DNA of 64,000 bases from Rhodocista pekingensis (GTDB lineage: Bacteria; Pseudomonadota; Alphaproteobacteria; Azospirillales; Azospirillaceae): positions 1 to 64,000 of the forward strand of contig NZ_JBHTCM010000005.1 of NCBI RefSeq assembly GCF_042665545.1. The letters run 5' to 3'. Below, in pieces: positions 1 to 9,554 of this stretch (position 1 is the first letter of the stretch; each line of letters begins with the position of its first letter). The notes under the pieces are model-generated. The model was not told the origin of the DNA. It did not search any database and saw only the letters and a program-made list of their open reading frames with translations. Both the position numbers and the translations under genes were made by a program.

Positions 1-101
1 ATGCGCCAACTATCTCAGCAACTCAGGATATGCTTCCGTATAAAACGGAAATGCTCTAGCCGTGCGTCGGGACAGGGCGCAAGCGCGGGCAGAAAACGCG
101 A

Positions 102-129
102 ACGGCCCGCCGGGGGACCGGCGGGCCGT
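102..129 (-). terminator. Hairpin downstream of metK, probable terminator
   Basis: A perfect 12-bp inverted repeat (102-113 and 118-129) with a four-base loop lies 23 bases past the metK stop. Read on the minus strand it is followed within a few bases by a TTTT run, so it can act as an intrinsic terminator, although the U-tract is short. Bases 1-101 hold only a weak 6-bp hairpin at 34-50 and no gene I can support. Confidence 0.6.
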
Positions 130-152
130 CCAAGACAGTCCCGGGGACGGGA

Positions 153-1316
<1,164 letters not shown>

Positions 1317-1501
1317 GGGTGTCTCGACCTTTGCTGTTGTGGCGGGCGCCGCCGATGGGAACCGCCGCCCGGAAAATGACCCGGGCGGGCTGTTCTCGCA
1401 ATCTTGGGAAAGGCGGTCAAGGGCCAAGCGGTGCGCGCCTTCGGCGCGGGAGTGTTGCTCCCTGCCGGCCTGCCCGTCCACGGTCCGCGCCGGAGCGCGG
1501 C

Positions 1502-1951
1502 TCAGGCGGTCTCGGCCGATGCGTGGGCGACGGCCTTGGTCAGCTCGAAGATGCGCTTGCGCACCGCCGGCTCGGTGATCCGGTAGTAGGCGCGGACCAG
1601 TTCCAGCGTCTCGCGCTTGGCCATCGGATCGGGCTCGCCGTCCGCGTGGGCCTGCTCGGTCGGGCGCGGCGCATCGTCCGAGGGCATGTCGTCGAAGAAG
1701 AAGGAGACGGGAACGTCCAGCACGCGCGACAGGTCGTAGAGACGGGAAGCGCCGATCCGGTTGGCGCCGCGCTCGTACTTCTGGACCTGCTGGAAGGTCA
1801 GCCCGATGGCTTCACCCAGCTTTTCCTGGCTCATGCCGAGAAGGGTACGCCGCAGGCGCACGCGCGATCCGACATGGACGTCCACAGGATTGGGTTTGCC
1901 TAGTTTGGGTCGGCCGCCGCCACCACGACGGCCCCGAGTTGCGGTCTGCAT
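1502..1951 (-). CDS. XRE-family transcriptional regulator (alphaproteobacterial type)
   Basis: A 149-residue DNA-binding protein. After a basic, glycine-rich N-terminus, residues about 24-90 form a helix-turn-helix of the XRE/Cro type: VGSRVRLRRTLLGMSQEKL, then GLTFQQVQKYERGANRIGA and a DLSRVLDVPVSFFFDD tail. This close-knit sequence is typical of a conserved alphaproteobacterial regulator group that includes PraR-like proteins. The C-terminal part (about 110-149) is a short helical segment. It sits between lnt and metK, all on the minus strand, and may share transcripts with either. Its targets cannot be read from this window; the assignment to the family is firm, the regulatory role is not known. 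Confidence 0.9.
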   Translation of the reverse strand: MQTATRGRRGGGGRPKLGKPNPVDVHVGSRVRLRRTLLGMSQEKLGEAIGLTFQQVQKYERGANRIGASRLYDLSRVLDVPVSFFFDDMPSDDAPRPTEQAHADGEPDPMAKRETLELVRAYYRITEPAVRKRIFELTKAVAHASAETA

Positions 1952-2063
1952 CGCCTCAACCTCCAGTGAATGGTCAACCGGAAGCTAGCCCACACGATCG
2001 TATGCGTCAAGGGAGCGGGGCCGCAGAAGGCGGCATGCCAGCATGGGCAATCCTGCTGGACTT

Positions 2064-3680
2064 CTACGTCTTCCGGGCGAAAAAACCAATGGGGATCAGC
2101 ATGGACAGGATGGTTAAGACGAAAAACCAGTCCCCGTACTGTACGTAAGGTGTGGGTCCTTCATGCGCTGCGGGCAGGGCTGCATCGAGCACACCCGCGC
2201 TGCCCAGCGCCAGCCGGCCCACCGTCCGGCCATAGGGGTCGACCACGCCGGAGATGCCGGTATTGGCCGCGCGCACCAGCGGCACGCCCTCCTCCACCGC
2301 CCGGGTCAGGGCGATGGCCCAGTGCTGGTGCGGCCCGGCCGTCTCGCCGTACCAGGCGTCGTTGGTCAGGTTCAGCAGCCAGGCCGGCCGGGGCCCCGGA
2401 AGCGAGGGGGCGGGCGTCACGGCGGCGGGGAAGATCACCTCGTAGCAGATCAGCGGGCTGAACGGCGGCAGGCCGGGCAGCGCGAGCGTGCGCGGGCCCG
2501 GACCGGGGCTGGTGTCCATGCCCACCGCCGCCACCGCCTGCATGCCTGCCGGCAGCAGGAAGCGGAAGGGCAGGTACTCGCCGAACGGGACCAGATGGAA
2601 CTTGTCGAAGCTGGCGACGATGGCCCCGGCGGGATCGACGGCGACCATGCTGTTCGTCACCGTGTAGGCGCCGTCGCGCATGCCCAGGCGCGGGATGCCG
2701 GTCAGCAGAAGCCCGTCCGGCGGCGCTGCCCGGGCGATCACCTGGGTCACCCAGCCGTCGCGCTCGGGGAAGAAGGGCACGGCCGTCTCCGGCCAGACGA
2801 CATGGGTCACGCGCTCCCGGCCGGGGGCGGCGGACAGCTCCAGGTGGCGGCGCAGATTGTCCTCCCGCGCCTCCCGGTCCCATTTCAGGGTCTGCGGGAT
2901 GGCGGGCTGCACCAGCCGCAGCACCACGCCCTCGACGCGGCGCCCCTCCGTTCCGGCCATGCGCCAGCCGCCCCAGGCCGCCAGCACGGCCAGCAGCAGC
3001 AGGGCCACCGCCGGCGGACGCCAGCGGCCCTCGGCCAGGGTCGTGGCCACGGCCGCGGCGGCCACTGTGAGAAGGCTCAGCCCGTAGATGCCGACGACCG
3101 AGACGGATTGCAGCACCGGCAGCACGCCGGTCCAGGCATAGCCCGTCAGGTTCCAGGGGAAACCCGTGGCGGCATGGCCCCGCAGCCACTCAAGGACCGC
3201 CCAGGCCACGGCGAAGGCCAGCGCCTCCGTCACGCCGGTCAGGCGCAGGCGGACCCGGAGCCAGCCGTGCAGCAGCGCCGCCAGGGCGGGGAAGAAGGCC
3301 AGCAGCGCCGGCAGGCCGCAGACGGCGACGGGCACGGCCCACCACCAGCGGCCGATGTCGGTCCAGAGCGCGACGCTGATCCAGTAGAGGCCGAAGACGA
3401 AATGGCCGAAGCCGAACCACCAGCCGGTCCAGAAGGCGCGGCCGCGCAGCAGCCCGCCGTCCCGCTCCGCCCCGCGCAGCAGCAGGACCAGGACGGGGAA
3501 GGCCAGCCAGAGCAGCGGGACGAGATGCGCCGGCGGCAGCGCCGGCACGGCCGCGGCCCCGGCGGCGAAGGCTATGGCGTAGCGGCGCCAGCCGGCGAGC
3601 GCCGGCAGCGCGCGCACGAAGCGGACCGCCCGGTCGCCCAGCGGGGCGCCGGCGGCCGGGACGGTCAGGCGGTCGGTCAC
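2064..3680 (-). CDS. lnt: Apolipoprotein N-acyltransferase
   Basis: Inner-membrane enzyme that adds the third acyl chain to the N-terminal cysteine of lipoproteins. The 538 residues start with about six to seven hydrophobic segments (roughly 25-240) and continue with a periplasmic nitrilase-fold domain (250-505). The catalytic triad can be seen: Glu298 in VVWPETAVPF, Lys360 in FDKFHLVPFGEYLPF and Cys412 in LICYEVIFP. A last membrane segment (FFVLTILSMLIPIGFF) closes the protein. The start overlaps the corC stop by four bases (ATGA), and the order miaB-phoH-ybeY-corC-lnt matches the E. coli miaB-ybeZ-ybeY-ybeX-lnt operon, so co-translation is likely. Confidence 0.96.
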   Translation of the reverse strand: MTDRLTVPAAGAPLGDRAVRFVRALPALAGWRRYAIAFAAGAAAVPALPPAHLVPLLWLAFPVLVLLLRGAERDGGLLRGRAFWTGWWFGFGHFVFGLYWISVALWTDIGRWWWAVPVAVCGLPALLAFFPALAALLHGWLRVRLRLTGVTEALAFAVAWAVLEWLRGHAATGFPWNLTGYAWTGVLPVLQSVSVVGIYGLSLLTVAAAAVATTLAEGRWRPPAVALLLLAVLAAWGGWRMAGTEGRRVEGVVLRLVQPAIPQTLKWDREAREDNLRRHLELSAAPGRERVTHVVWPETAVPFFPERDGWVTQVIARAAPPDGLLLTGIPRLGMRDGAYTVTNSMVAVDPAGAIVASFDKFHLVPFGEYLPFRFLLPAGMQAVAAVGMDTSPGPGPRTLALPGLPPFSPLICYEVIFPAAVTPAPSLPGPRPAWLLNLTNDAWYGETAGPHQHWAIALTRAVEEGVPLVRAANTGISGVVDPYGRTVGRLALGSAGVLDAALPAAHEGPTPYVQYGDWFFVLTILSMLIPIGFFARKT

Positions 3681-4630
3681 GAGATGGCGGCTCCCGCGGT
3701 GGCACCGGTGGCGGCCGCCGGCCCGGGGGCGACGACCTGGAGATTGCGCACCCGCAGCCGCTTGATCCGGCGCGGGTCGGCGTCCACGATCTCGAACTCC
3801 AGGCCCGACGGGTGCTTCAGCAGCTCGCCCCGGGCCGGCACCCGGCCGGCAAGGGAGAAGACGAGACCGCCCAGCGTGTCCACGTCCTGAAGCTCGTCCT
3901 CCTGGAAGACGCGGCCGACCTGGGATTCGAAATCCTCGATGGGCACGCGGGCATCGGCGATGACGCTGCCGTCGGGCCGCGCGACGACGCGGGGCTCGGT
4001 GTCCTCGTCGTGCTCGTCCTCGATCTCGCCGACGATCTCCTCGACCAGATCCTCGATGGTGACCAGCCCGTCGATGCCGCCGAACTCGTCCACCACCAGC
4101 GCCATGTGCTGGCGCGTCTGGCGCATGTGCAGCAGCAGGTCCAGCACCGGCATGCTGGGGGCCACGATCGGCACCTCGCGGGTGATGGCGGCCATGTCGA
4201 AGGGCTTCTGGTTGGCGACGCAGGCCAGCACGTCCTTGATGTGGACCATGCCGATGACATCGTCCAGCGTCTCGCGGTAGACGGGCATCCGGCTGTGCGC
4301 CTCCAGCGAGAACCGCCGGATCAGGTCGGGCAGGCCGATGTCGGCCGAGACGGCGACGATGTCCGCCCGCGGCACCATCGCATCCACGACGGTGCGGTCG
4401 CGCAGCTTGAGGATGTTCGCCAGCAGCGTCCGCTCGCTGGCGCCGATCGAGCCTTCGGCGGCATCGCCGTTCTCTTCGATCAGTTCCTCGATCGTCTCGC
4501 GCAGCGTGTTGTCGCCACGCCCGCCGAGGATGGCGCGCAGCCAGCCCCGGAAATGGTGGGAGAGGGAAGTGTTGTCGTCGGCCCCGTCATCGCGGGGCGA
4601 TCGACTGTCGCTGAGGTCGGCCATCGTCAT
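3677..4630 (-). CDS. corC: CorC/YbeX-type CBS-domain protein
   Basis: A 317-residue cytosolic protein of the CorC/TlyC/YbeX family. It has a short N-terminal helical region, a CBS-domain pair (about 75-200, with MVPRADIVAVSAD and the second repeat ending GGIDGLVTIEDLVEEIVGEI), an acidic linker and a C-terminal CorC_HlyC domain (about 215-300). There is no membrane-spanning CNNM domain. The family has been linked to magnesium/cobalt efflux and, for YbeX, to ribosome quality control. Its tight 4-base overlaps with ybeY upstream and lnt downstream favour the YbeX-type role. Older annotations call such proteins hemolysins, for which there is no support here. Confidence 0.92.
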   Translation of the reverse strand: MTMADLSDSRSPRDDGADDNTSLSHHFRGWLRAILGGRGDNTLRETIEELIEENGDAAEGSIGASERTLLANILKLRDRTVVDAMVPRADIVAVSADIGLPDLIRRFSLEAHSRMPVYRETLDDVIGMVHIKDVLACVANQKPFDMAAITREVPIVAPSMPVLDLLLHMRQTRQHMALVVDEFGGIDGLVTIEDLVEEIVGEIEDEHDEDTEPRVVARPDGSVIADARVPIEDFESQVGRVFQEDELQDVDTLGGLVFSLAGRVPARGELLKHPSGLEFEIVDADPRRIKRLRVRNLQVVAPGPAAATGATAGAAIS

Positions 4631-5355
4631 TTCGGCGGTGGTGGGGCCGGATCGGCGGGGTCCCGGCCGGGGTCGTCGGGCGCACGATGGCCCTCCTGCC
4701 CGGCGTAGGGATCGGAAATGCCGAGTCCGGCGAGAATCTCCGTTTCGAGGCGCTCCATGCGCTCCGCATCGGGATCGGTGATGTGGTCGTAGCCCAGCAG
4801 GTGCAGGACTCCATGGACGACCAGATGGGTCAGGTGGTCCGCCAGGGGCTTGTTCTGTTCGCCCGCCTCACGCACCACGGTTTCGTAGGCAAGGATCACA
4901 TCACCCAACAATACGGGAGGTGCGGTCACTTGCGCCAGTGAATCTTCCGGGTCGTCATCTCCGGGGGCCTCCCCGTCGAGGTCTTCCCCGTCGAGGTCTT
5001 CCCCGTCGAGGTCTTCCCCGTCGAGGTCTTCCCCATCGGGGAGATCCCCCTCCGGATCGTCGTCCTGACCGTCCCCGCCGTCGGCGTGCAGCGCGAAGGA
5101 CAGCACGTTGGTCGGCCTGTCCTTGCCGCGGTAGTCGCGGTTCAGCGTCTGCACCGTGGCGTCGTCCGCCAGCACGACGGACAGCTCGGCCGGGCCGTCG
5201 GGCACGCCCTCGCCGCGCGCCAGCGCCGCCTCGGCCGCGGTCAGGACCAGGGCGGTGGGATCGGGCAGGTCCGTCTCCCAGCCGCCGCTCTCCACGGCGA
5301 CGAAGATGTCCACGGCATGCGGGGCGGCCGCGCCCGGGGTCAGGGTATCGGTCAT
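4627..5355 (-). CDS. ybeY: Endoribonuclease YbeY with an acidic repeat insertion
   Basis: Single-strand-specific metal-dependent RNase used in 16S rRNA 3' end maturation and ribosome quality control. The zinc-binding motif HGVLHLLGYDH is intact near residues 180-190, and the N-terminal core (LNRDYRGKDRPTNVLSFAL) is normal. At 242 residues it is well over the usual 150-170. The excess is an Asp/Glu-rich insertion of about 50 residues between the TNVLSF strand and LLGDVILAYE, built mainly from a repeated five-residue unit DGEDL, plus a Pro/Asp-rich C-terminal tail. The insertion sits in a surface loop position, so activity is probably kept. The gene starts 10 bases after phoH ends and overlaps corC by four. 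Confidence 0.95.
   Translation of the reverse strand: MTDTLTPGAAAPHAVDIFVAVESGGWETDLPDPTALVLTAAEAALARGEGVPDGPAELSVVLADDATVQTLNRDYRGKDRPTNVLSFALHADGGDGQDDDPEGDLPDGEDLDGEDLDGEDLDGEDLDGEAPGDDDPEDSLAQVTAPPVLLGDVILAYETVVREAGEQNKPLADHLTHLVVHGVLHLLGYDHITDPDAERMERLETEILAGLGISDPYAGQEGHRAPDDPGRDPADPAPPPPK
4966..5040. repeat. 15-bp tandem repeat inside ybeY
   Basis: Five tandem 15-bp units (GTCTTCCCCGTCGAG on the plus strand) occupy 4966-5040; the three at 4981-5025 are identical and the outer two differ by two to three bases. Because the period is a multiple of three, the array encodes in-frame DGEDL repeats in YbeY. Such exact repeats mutate by slippage, so copy number may vary between strains. Confidence 0.95.
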
Positions 5356-5365
5356 GGCAGGGGAC

Positions 5366-6400
5366 TCATGGCGGGGTCCCCGGGCCGCCCGCCTTGCGCG
5401 CCGCGTCCTCGCGGGCAGCGGCGTCGTAGGCGCGGACGATGCGGGCGACCAGATGGTGGCGCACCACGTCGGCCTCGGTGAAGGTGACGAAGGCGACGCC
5501 GGGCATGTCGCGCAGGATCGCCAGCGCGTCCTTCAGGCCGGACTTCTGGCCCGGCGGCAGGTCGATCTGGGTGATGTCGCCGGTGATGGCCATGCGGCTG
5601 CCCTCGCCCATCCGGGTGAGGAACATCTTCATCTGCATGGCCGTGGTGTTCTGCGCCTCGTCCAGGATGATGAAGGAGTTCGCCAGGGTGCGGCCGCGCA
5701 TGAAGGCCAGCGGCGCCACCTCGATCTCCCCCGTGGTCAGGCGCTTCTGCACCTGTTCCGCCGGCAGCATGTCGTAGAGCGCGTCGTAGAGCGGGCGCAG
5801 ATAGGGATCGACCTTGTCCTTCAGATCGCCGGGCAGGAAGCCCAGCCGTTCGCCCGCCTCCACCGCCGGGCGGGACAGCACGATGCGGTCCACCTGCCCG
5901 GTGATCAGCAGCGAGACGGCCTGCGCCACGGCCAGATAGGTCTTGCCCGTGCCGGCCGGCCCCAGGCCGAAGACCAGCTCGTTCTCCGCCAGCGCCTCCA
6001 GGTAGCGTGCCTGGGTCGGGGAGCGCGGGGCGATGACCCGGCGCTTGGTGCGCAGCCCGGCATTGGGGTTGGAAAGGCTGGACAGCACCTGGTCGCGCAG
6101 CGCCGCGTCGGCCGTGCCGGCCATGCGGATGGCGGCGTCCACCTCGGCCACGCCGACCGCCATGCCGGCCTTAAGCCGCTCCCACAGCGCCTCGAACACC
6201 GAGCGGGCGGCCTGCGCCTCGTCCTCGGGGCCGGCGATGGTCAGCAGGTTCCCGCGGGAGATCAGGCTGACGCCCAGCCGCTTCTCGATCCGGCTCAGAT
6301 GCTGCTCATGCTCACCGAACAGCAGCGGCAACAGGCGGTTGTCGTCGAAGGTCAGGTCGATGCGGCGGTCGCCCGTGGGCGCGGGGGAACCCGGCGTCAA
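5366..6400 (-). CDS. phoH: PhoH-family ATPase (YbeZ)
   Basis: A 344-residue ATPase of the PhoH/YbeZ family, which pairs with YbeY in RNA metabolism. The N-terminal 100 residues form the small KH-like domain (RRLLPLLFGEHEQHL..., RGNLLTIAGPED). The PhoH domain follows, with Walker A GPAGTGKTYLA at 147-157, FLPGDLKDKVDPYLRPLYDAL, Walker B FIILDEAQNTT, and the sensor-like GDITQIDLP. The start ATG overlaps the miaB stop by four bases, and ybeY begins 10 bases downstream, so the three genes form one operon. Family function is well supported by context, but its exact RNA substrates are not known. Confidence 0.96.
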   Translation of the reverse strand: MTPGSPAPTGDRRIDLTFDDNRLLPLLFGEHEQHLSRIEKRLGVSLISRGNLLTIAGPEDEAQAARSVFEALWERLKAGMAVGVAEVDAAIRMAGTADAALRDQVLSSLSNPNAGLRTKRRVIAPRSPTQARYLEALAENELVFGLGPAGTGKTYLAVAQAVSLLITGQVDRIVLSRPAVEAGERLGFLPGDLKDKVDPYLRPLYDALYDMLPAEQVQKRLTTGEIEVAPLAFMRGRTLANSFIILDEAQNTTAMQMKMFLTRMGEGSRMAITGDITQIDLPPGQKSGLKDALAILRDMPGVAFVTFTEADVVRHHLVARIVRAYDAAAREDAARKAGGPGTPP

Positions 6401-7797
6401 ACCCCTGCCTCCGCACTGGCCGTCTCGGGCGCGACGGGATGCGCGTGGACGTGCTCGCCGACCACGACCGTGCCGGACAGGCTGTTGGCGTGGGCGTCGC
6501 TGATGCGCACCTCAACGATCCGGCCGAGCAGACGTTCCGGCGCCTCGGCATGCACGGCCTGCATCCAGGGCCCTCGGCCCAGAAGCTGGCCCGGCTTCTT
6601 GCCGCGGCGGTCGAACAGGACCGGCTGCACGCGGCCGACGCAGGCCGTGTTGAAGGCCGTCTGCTGCGCCGTCAGGAGCTGCTGCAACGCTTCCAGCCGC
6701 TCGGCCTTCACGCTTTCCGGCACCTGCCGCCCGTCCATCGCCGCGGCCGGGGTGCCGGGCCGGGCGCTGTACTTGAAGCTGTAGGCCTGGGCGTAGCCGA
6801 TCTCCGTCACCAGCCGCAGCGTGTCGGCGAATTCCTGGTCGGTCTCGCCGGGGAAGCCGACGATGAAATCGCTGCTGAGCGCCAGATCCGGCCGCGCCGC
6901 CCGCATGCGCTCGACCACGCGGCGATAGTCGTCCGCCGTGTGTCTGCGGTTCATCGCCTGGAGGATGCGGTCGTTGCCCGACTGCACCGGCAGATGCACG
7001 AAGGGCATGAGCTGCGGCACCTCGGCATGGGCGGCGATCAGCTCCGCGTCCATGTCGTTGGGGTGCGAGGTGGTGTAGCGGATGCGGGCCAGCCCGTCGA
7101 TCTCCGCCAGCTCCCGGACCAGCCGGCCCAGGCCCCAGGGGGTGCCGTCCGGCCCGTCGCCATGGTAGGCGTTGACGTTCTGGCCCAGCAGGGTGATCTC
7201 GACCACGCCGTCCGCCACCAGCCGCGCGGCTTCCGCCAGCACCTGGGCGGCGGGGCGGGAGAACTCGGCGCCGCGGGTGTAGGGCACGACGCAGTAGGTG
7301 CAGAACTTGTCGCAGCCCTCCTGCACCGAGAGGAAGGCGGACGGCCCGGACGGGGAGGCCCCCTCTTCGGGCAGGCTGTCGAACTTGCTCTCCACCGGGA
7401 AGTCGGTGTTGACGACGCCGCCGGTGCCGCGCACGGCGCGCGCCACCATCTCGGGAAGCTGGTGATAGGTCTGCGGGCCGAACACCATGTCCACATGCGG
7501 CGCCCGCATCATGATCTCCGCCCCTTCGGCCTGCGCGACGCAGCCGCCGACGGCGACGATCATGCGGCCGCCCGTGGCCGCGCGGGCGGCCTGGAGCGGG
7601 CGCAGCCGGCCCAGGTCGGAATAGACCTTCTCCGCCGCCTTCTCCCGGATGTGGCAGGTGTTCAGGATGACCATGTCCGCGCCGTCGGGCGCGTCGGTGG
7701 GCTCGTACCCCAGCGGCGCCAGGACATCGGCCATGCGGCCGCTGTCGTAGACGTTCATCTGGCAGCCGTAGGTCTTGATGTAGAGCTTCTTCTTCAA
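6397..7797 (-). CDS. miaB: tRNA-2-methylthio-N6-dimethylallyladenosine synthase
   Basis: Radical-SAM methylthiotransferase that converts i6A37 to ms2i6A37 in tRNAs reading UNN codons. From a TTG start at 7797 the product is 466 residues, beginning KKKLYIKTYGCQMNVYDS. The N-terminal domain holds the three cluster cysteines (GCQMN, NTCHIREKA, GGCVAQ), the radical-SAM core has CDKFCTYC, and a C-terminal TRAM domain ends near EVRISDAHANSLSGT. The frame is open to 7941, but the upstream residues are not family-like, and GGGGA lies about 8 bases before the TTG. First gene of the miaB-phoH-ybeY-corC-lnt operon. Confidence 0.95.
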   Translation of the reverse strand: MKKKLYIKTYGCQMNVYDSGRMADVLAPLGYEPTDAPDGADMVILNTCHIREKAAEKVYSDLGRLRPLQAARAATGGRMIVAVGGCVAQAEGAEIMMRAPHVDMVFGPQTYHQLPEMVARAVRGTGGVVNTDFPVESKFDSLPEEGASPSGPSAFLSVQEGCDKFCTYCVVPYTRGAEFSRPAAQVLAEAARLVADGVVEITLLGQNVNAYHGDGPDGTPWGLGRLVRELAEIDGLARIRYTTSHPNDMDAELIAAHAEVPQLMPFVHLPVQSGNDRILQAMNRRHTADDYRRVVERMRAARPDLALSSDFIVGFPGETDQEFADTLRLVTEIGYAQAYSFKYSARPGTPAAAMDGRQVPESVKAERLEALQQLLTAQQTAFNTACVGRVQPVLFDRRGKKPGQLLGRGPWMQAVHAEAPERLLGRIVEVRISDAHANSLSGTVVVGEHVHAHPVAPETASAEAGV

Positions 7798-8091
7798 GCC
7801 TGTCCCCAGCCGTCCCGGCGGTCCGGGCCAAGTCCCGCGCGCCGGCAGCCCGCCATCGCCCCGCAGGGTGGCGCCCCGCAGGGTAGCACGGAAGGCGCGG
7901 CCCGCATCGCGCGGGCCACGCCGAGCCGCAAAGATAAGCACCCCGGCGCCGCAGTCAACGGCGCTCGTGAACGATGCGCGTCGGCGGTGCCCTCAACAGC
8001 GCCCGCCGGTCGCCCCCCGTCGCGGCTGGGGAGCGGCGGACAGGGGAGGGCGGGCAGGGGAGGGCGGGCAGAGGCGCAGGCGGTCGGGAGA
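7798..8091. other. Intergenic region upstream of miaB
   Basis: About 290 bases between the IalB-like gene and miaB. It must hold the promoter of the miaB operon. A perfect 14-bp direct repeat (8041-8054 and 8055-8068, CAGGGGAGGGCGGG) lies close to the end of the IalB-like gene. No further gene, strong terminator or known motif is visible to me. Confidence 0.5.
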
Positions 8092-8640
8092 TCAGCCGCC
8101 GGAGATGCCGCAGGCCTTGTTGATCGCCTGATAGGCGGCGGAAGTGCCGGACAGGCTGTAGGTGTCCACCGTGCGCGTCCCGCGGGAGGAGGTGCCGCGC
8201 ACCACCATGGTGGTGCCCTGGCGGATGGCCTGGGCCAGGGCGCGGTCGGTCTGGTCGTCGCGTGCCCAGGCGGTATCGCCGTCGGTGAACAGCTTGAAGC
8301 TCTGGCCGCCGACCTGGACGGTCACCTCGCTGCCTTCGGCGAAGGCATAGCCGGCCACGAAGCTGACCACGTCCACCACCTTCTCCTGCGGGCGGTGGGT
8401 GACCAGGGCGAAGGCGTCGTCACGGCGGCTGTAGTCGCCTTCCTGCTTCTTGGGTTTGCTCGCCATCCAGCACACGGGACCGCCCCCCTCCTCGATGGTG
8501 AAGGCGTTCCAGTCGCGGTACGTGCCAAGAAGGCGCGGTTCAGCGGCCTGGGCCGTGCCGGCTGGCAGCGTCAGCCCGGCCAGGGAAAGGGAGGCCAGCG
8601 CGATGGCGGCGGTCAGACGTTCGGCAAGTCGCATGGGCAA
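8092..8640 (-). CDS. Invasion-associated locus B (IalB)-family secreted protein
   Basis: A 182-residue exported protein. The first 32 residues form a standard signal peptide (basic start, ALASLSLAGLTL core, cleavage near GTAQA-AEP). The mature part has features of the IalB family common in alphaproteobacteria: a short DWNAF/T strand near the start, an early Cys (PVCWMAS), the repeated beta strands EVTVQVGGQSFKLF and GTTMVVRGTSSRGT, and a late Cys (KACG) that may pair with the first. In Bartonella IalB is linked to erythrocyte entry, but most members in free-living species have no known role. The gene is divergent from the ECF sigma-factor gene. An alternative start two codons in is equally possible. 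Confidence 0.75.
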   Translation of the reverse strand: MPMRLAERLTAAIALASLSLAGLTLPAGTAQAAEPRLLGTYRDWNAFTIEEGGGPVCWMASKPKKQEGDYSRRDDAFALVTHRPQEKVVDVVSFVAGYAFAEGSEVTVQVGGQSFKLFTDGDTAWARDDQTDRALAQAIRQGTTMVVRGTSSRGTRTVDTYSLSGTSAAYQAINKACGISGG

Positions 8641-8723
8641 GCCTGGCGGAAACCGGAATCCATCCTAGTTCTGTAGCGGAAAAGCGTGGCGGATCGAAGG
8701 CGCAAATTATCCCGGCGCGGCTG

Positions 8724-8750
8724 TGATCCATTTTGCGGACGCGCCCGTAT
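8724..8750 (+). promoter_or_regulatory. Candidate ECF11-type (RpoE/ChrR) promoter of the sigma-factor gene
   Basis: TGATCC (8724-8729) is followed after 16 bases by CGTAT (8746-8750). This arrangement agrees with the recognition pattern known for the ChrR-controlled RpoE sigma factor of Rhodobacter sphaeroides (TGATCC, about 18 bases, then TA). It lies about 100 bases upstream of the sigma-factor start at 8853 and points at it, as expected for an autoregulated ECF gene. Confidence 0.6.
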
Positions 8751-8852
8751 CAGGTGGCGATGGACCAGATGGCCCTTTATAGTCCGGTATTCGGACGGTT
8801 CGATCCGGGAATATTCCCCGGTTTCCGGACCGATTCCCGGGCGGGAAAGGCC

Positions 8853-9554
8853 ATGGACACGATACCGATGGACGAAGTCGTGCCGGCCGACGATGTCGGC
8901 TCGATGGACGAAATCGGCTCGATGGACGAAATCGGTCCGATGGACGGGATCGTGCCGGCGGGCGGCGACCGGACGGCGGTGCGGCGTGCGCCGGTGGACG
9001 GCGCCGTCGCGGAACGGCTGGGGGCCCTGCTGCTCCGGGTCGGCCGTGAGCGCGACCGCGGCGCCTTCGCCATGCTGTTCCAGTACTTCGCCCCGCGGCT
9101 GAAGTCCTTCCTGCTGCGGCAGGGGATGGAGGCCGGCGCGGCCGAGGAGATCGTGCAGGAGGTGATGGTCAGCGTCTGGCGGCGGGCGGACAGTTTTGAT
9201 CCGGCGCTGGCGACGGCCTCGACCTGGATCTTCGCCATCGCCCGCAACCGGCGCATCGACCTGCTGCGCCGCGAGCGGCGGCCGGAGATCGACCCGGACG
9301 ACCCGGCCCTGGTGCCGGAGACCGAGGTTGAACCGGTCGACCGCGCGCACGAGGCGGAAGAACGGAACGAACGGCTGCACCGGGCGATCCGGCAGTTGCC
9401 GGCAGAACAGGCGGACCTGTTGATGATGGCCTATTTCGAGGACAAGCCGCACAGCCAGATCGCGGCCGAGAGGAACCTGCCCCTGGGAACCGTCAAGTCC
9501 CGGCTGCGGCTGGCCCTGGCCCGCCTGCGGACCGCCATGGGGGACGAGCGATGA
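8853..9554 (+). CDS. rpoE: ECF sigma factor, RpoE/ECF11-like
   Basis: A 233-residue group IV sigma factor. Region 2 is seen in FAMLFQYFAPRLKSFLLRQG and the -10 recognition segment ASTWIFAIARNRRIDLLRR; region 4 in QLPAEQADLLMMAYFEDKPH and the helix-turn-helix GTVKSRLRLALARLRTAM. The adjacent gene encodes a ChrR-type anti-sigma with a 4-base overlap, which identifies this as the RpoE-ChrR class that answers singlet oxygen and related photooxidative stress. The ATG at 8853 follows GGGA with six bases between; in-frame ATGs at 8733 and 8760 are possible. The N-terminus is extended by a short repeated MDEIGS/P segment not seen in the family. Regulation is probably by the TGATCC promoter at 8724. 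Confidence 0.93.
   Translation: MDTIPMDEVVPADDVGSMDEIGSMDEIGPMDGIVPAGGDRTAVRRAPVDGAVAERLGALLLRVGRERDRGAFAMLFQYFAPRLKSFLLRQGMEAGAAEEIVQEVMVSVWRRADSFDPALATASTWIFAIARNRRIDLLRRERRPEIDPDDPALVPETEVEPVDRAHEAEERNERLHRAIRQLPAEQADLLMMAYFEDKPHSQIAAERNLPLGTVKSRLRLALARLRTAMGDER
8901..8954. repeat. 18-bp tandem repeat in the sigma-factor N-terminus
   Basis: TCGATGGACGAAATCGGC at 8901-8918 is repeated with one change at 8919-8936 and in degenerate form at 8937-8954. It encodes tandem SMDEIG units ahead of sigma region 2. The period keeps the frame. Confidence 0.9.

Noticed and set aside
1317..1501. A SAM-sensing riboswitch in the gap upstream of metK
   Set aside because: I looked for a SAM-II or SAM/SAH-type pseudoknot pattern and could not find a convincing one by eye; a covariance search would be needed.
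3677..4630. Hemolysin function for the CorC/TlyC-like gene
   Set aside because: The hemolysin name is historical. Domains and operon position fit CorC/YbeX.
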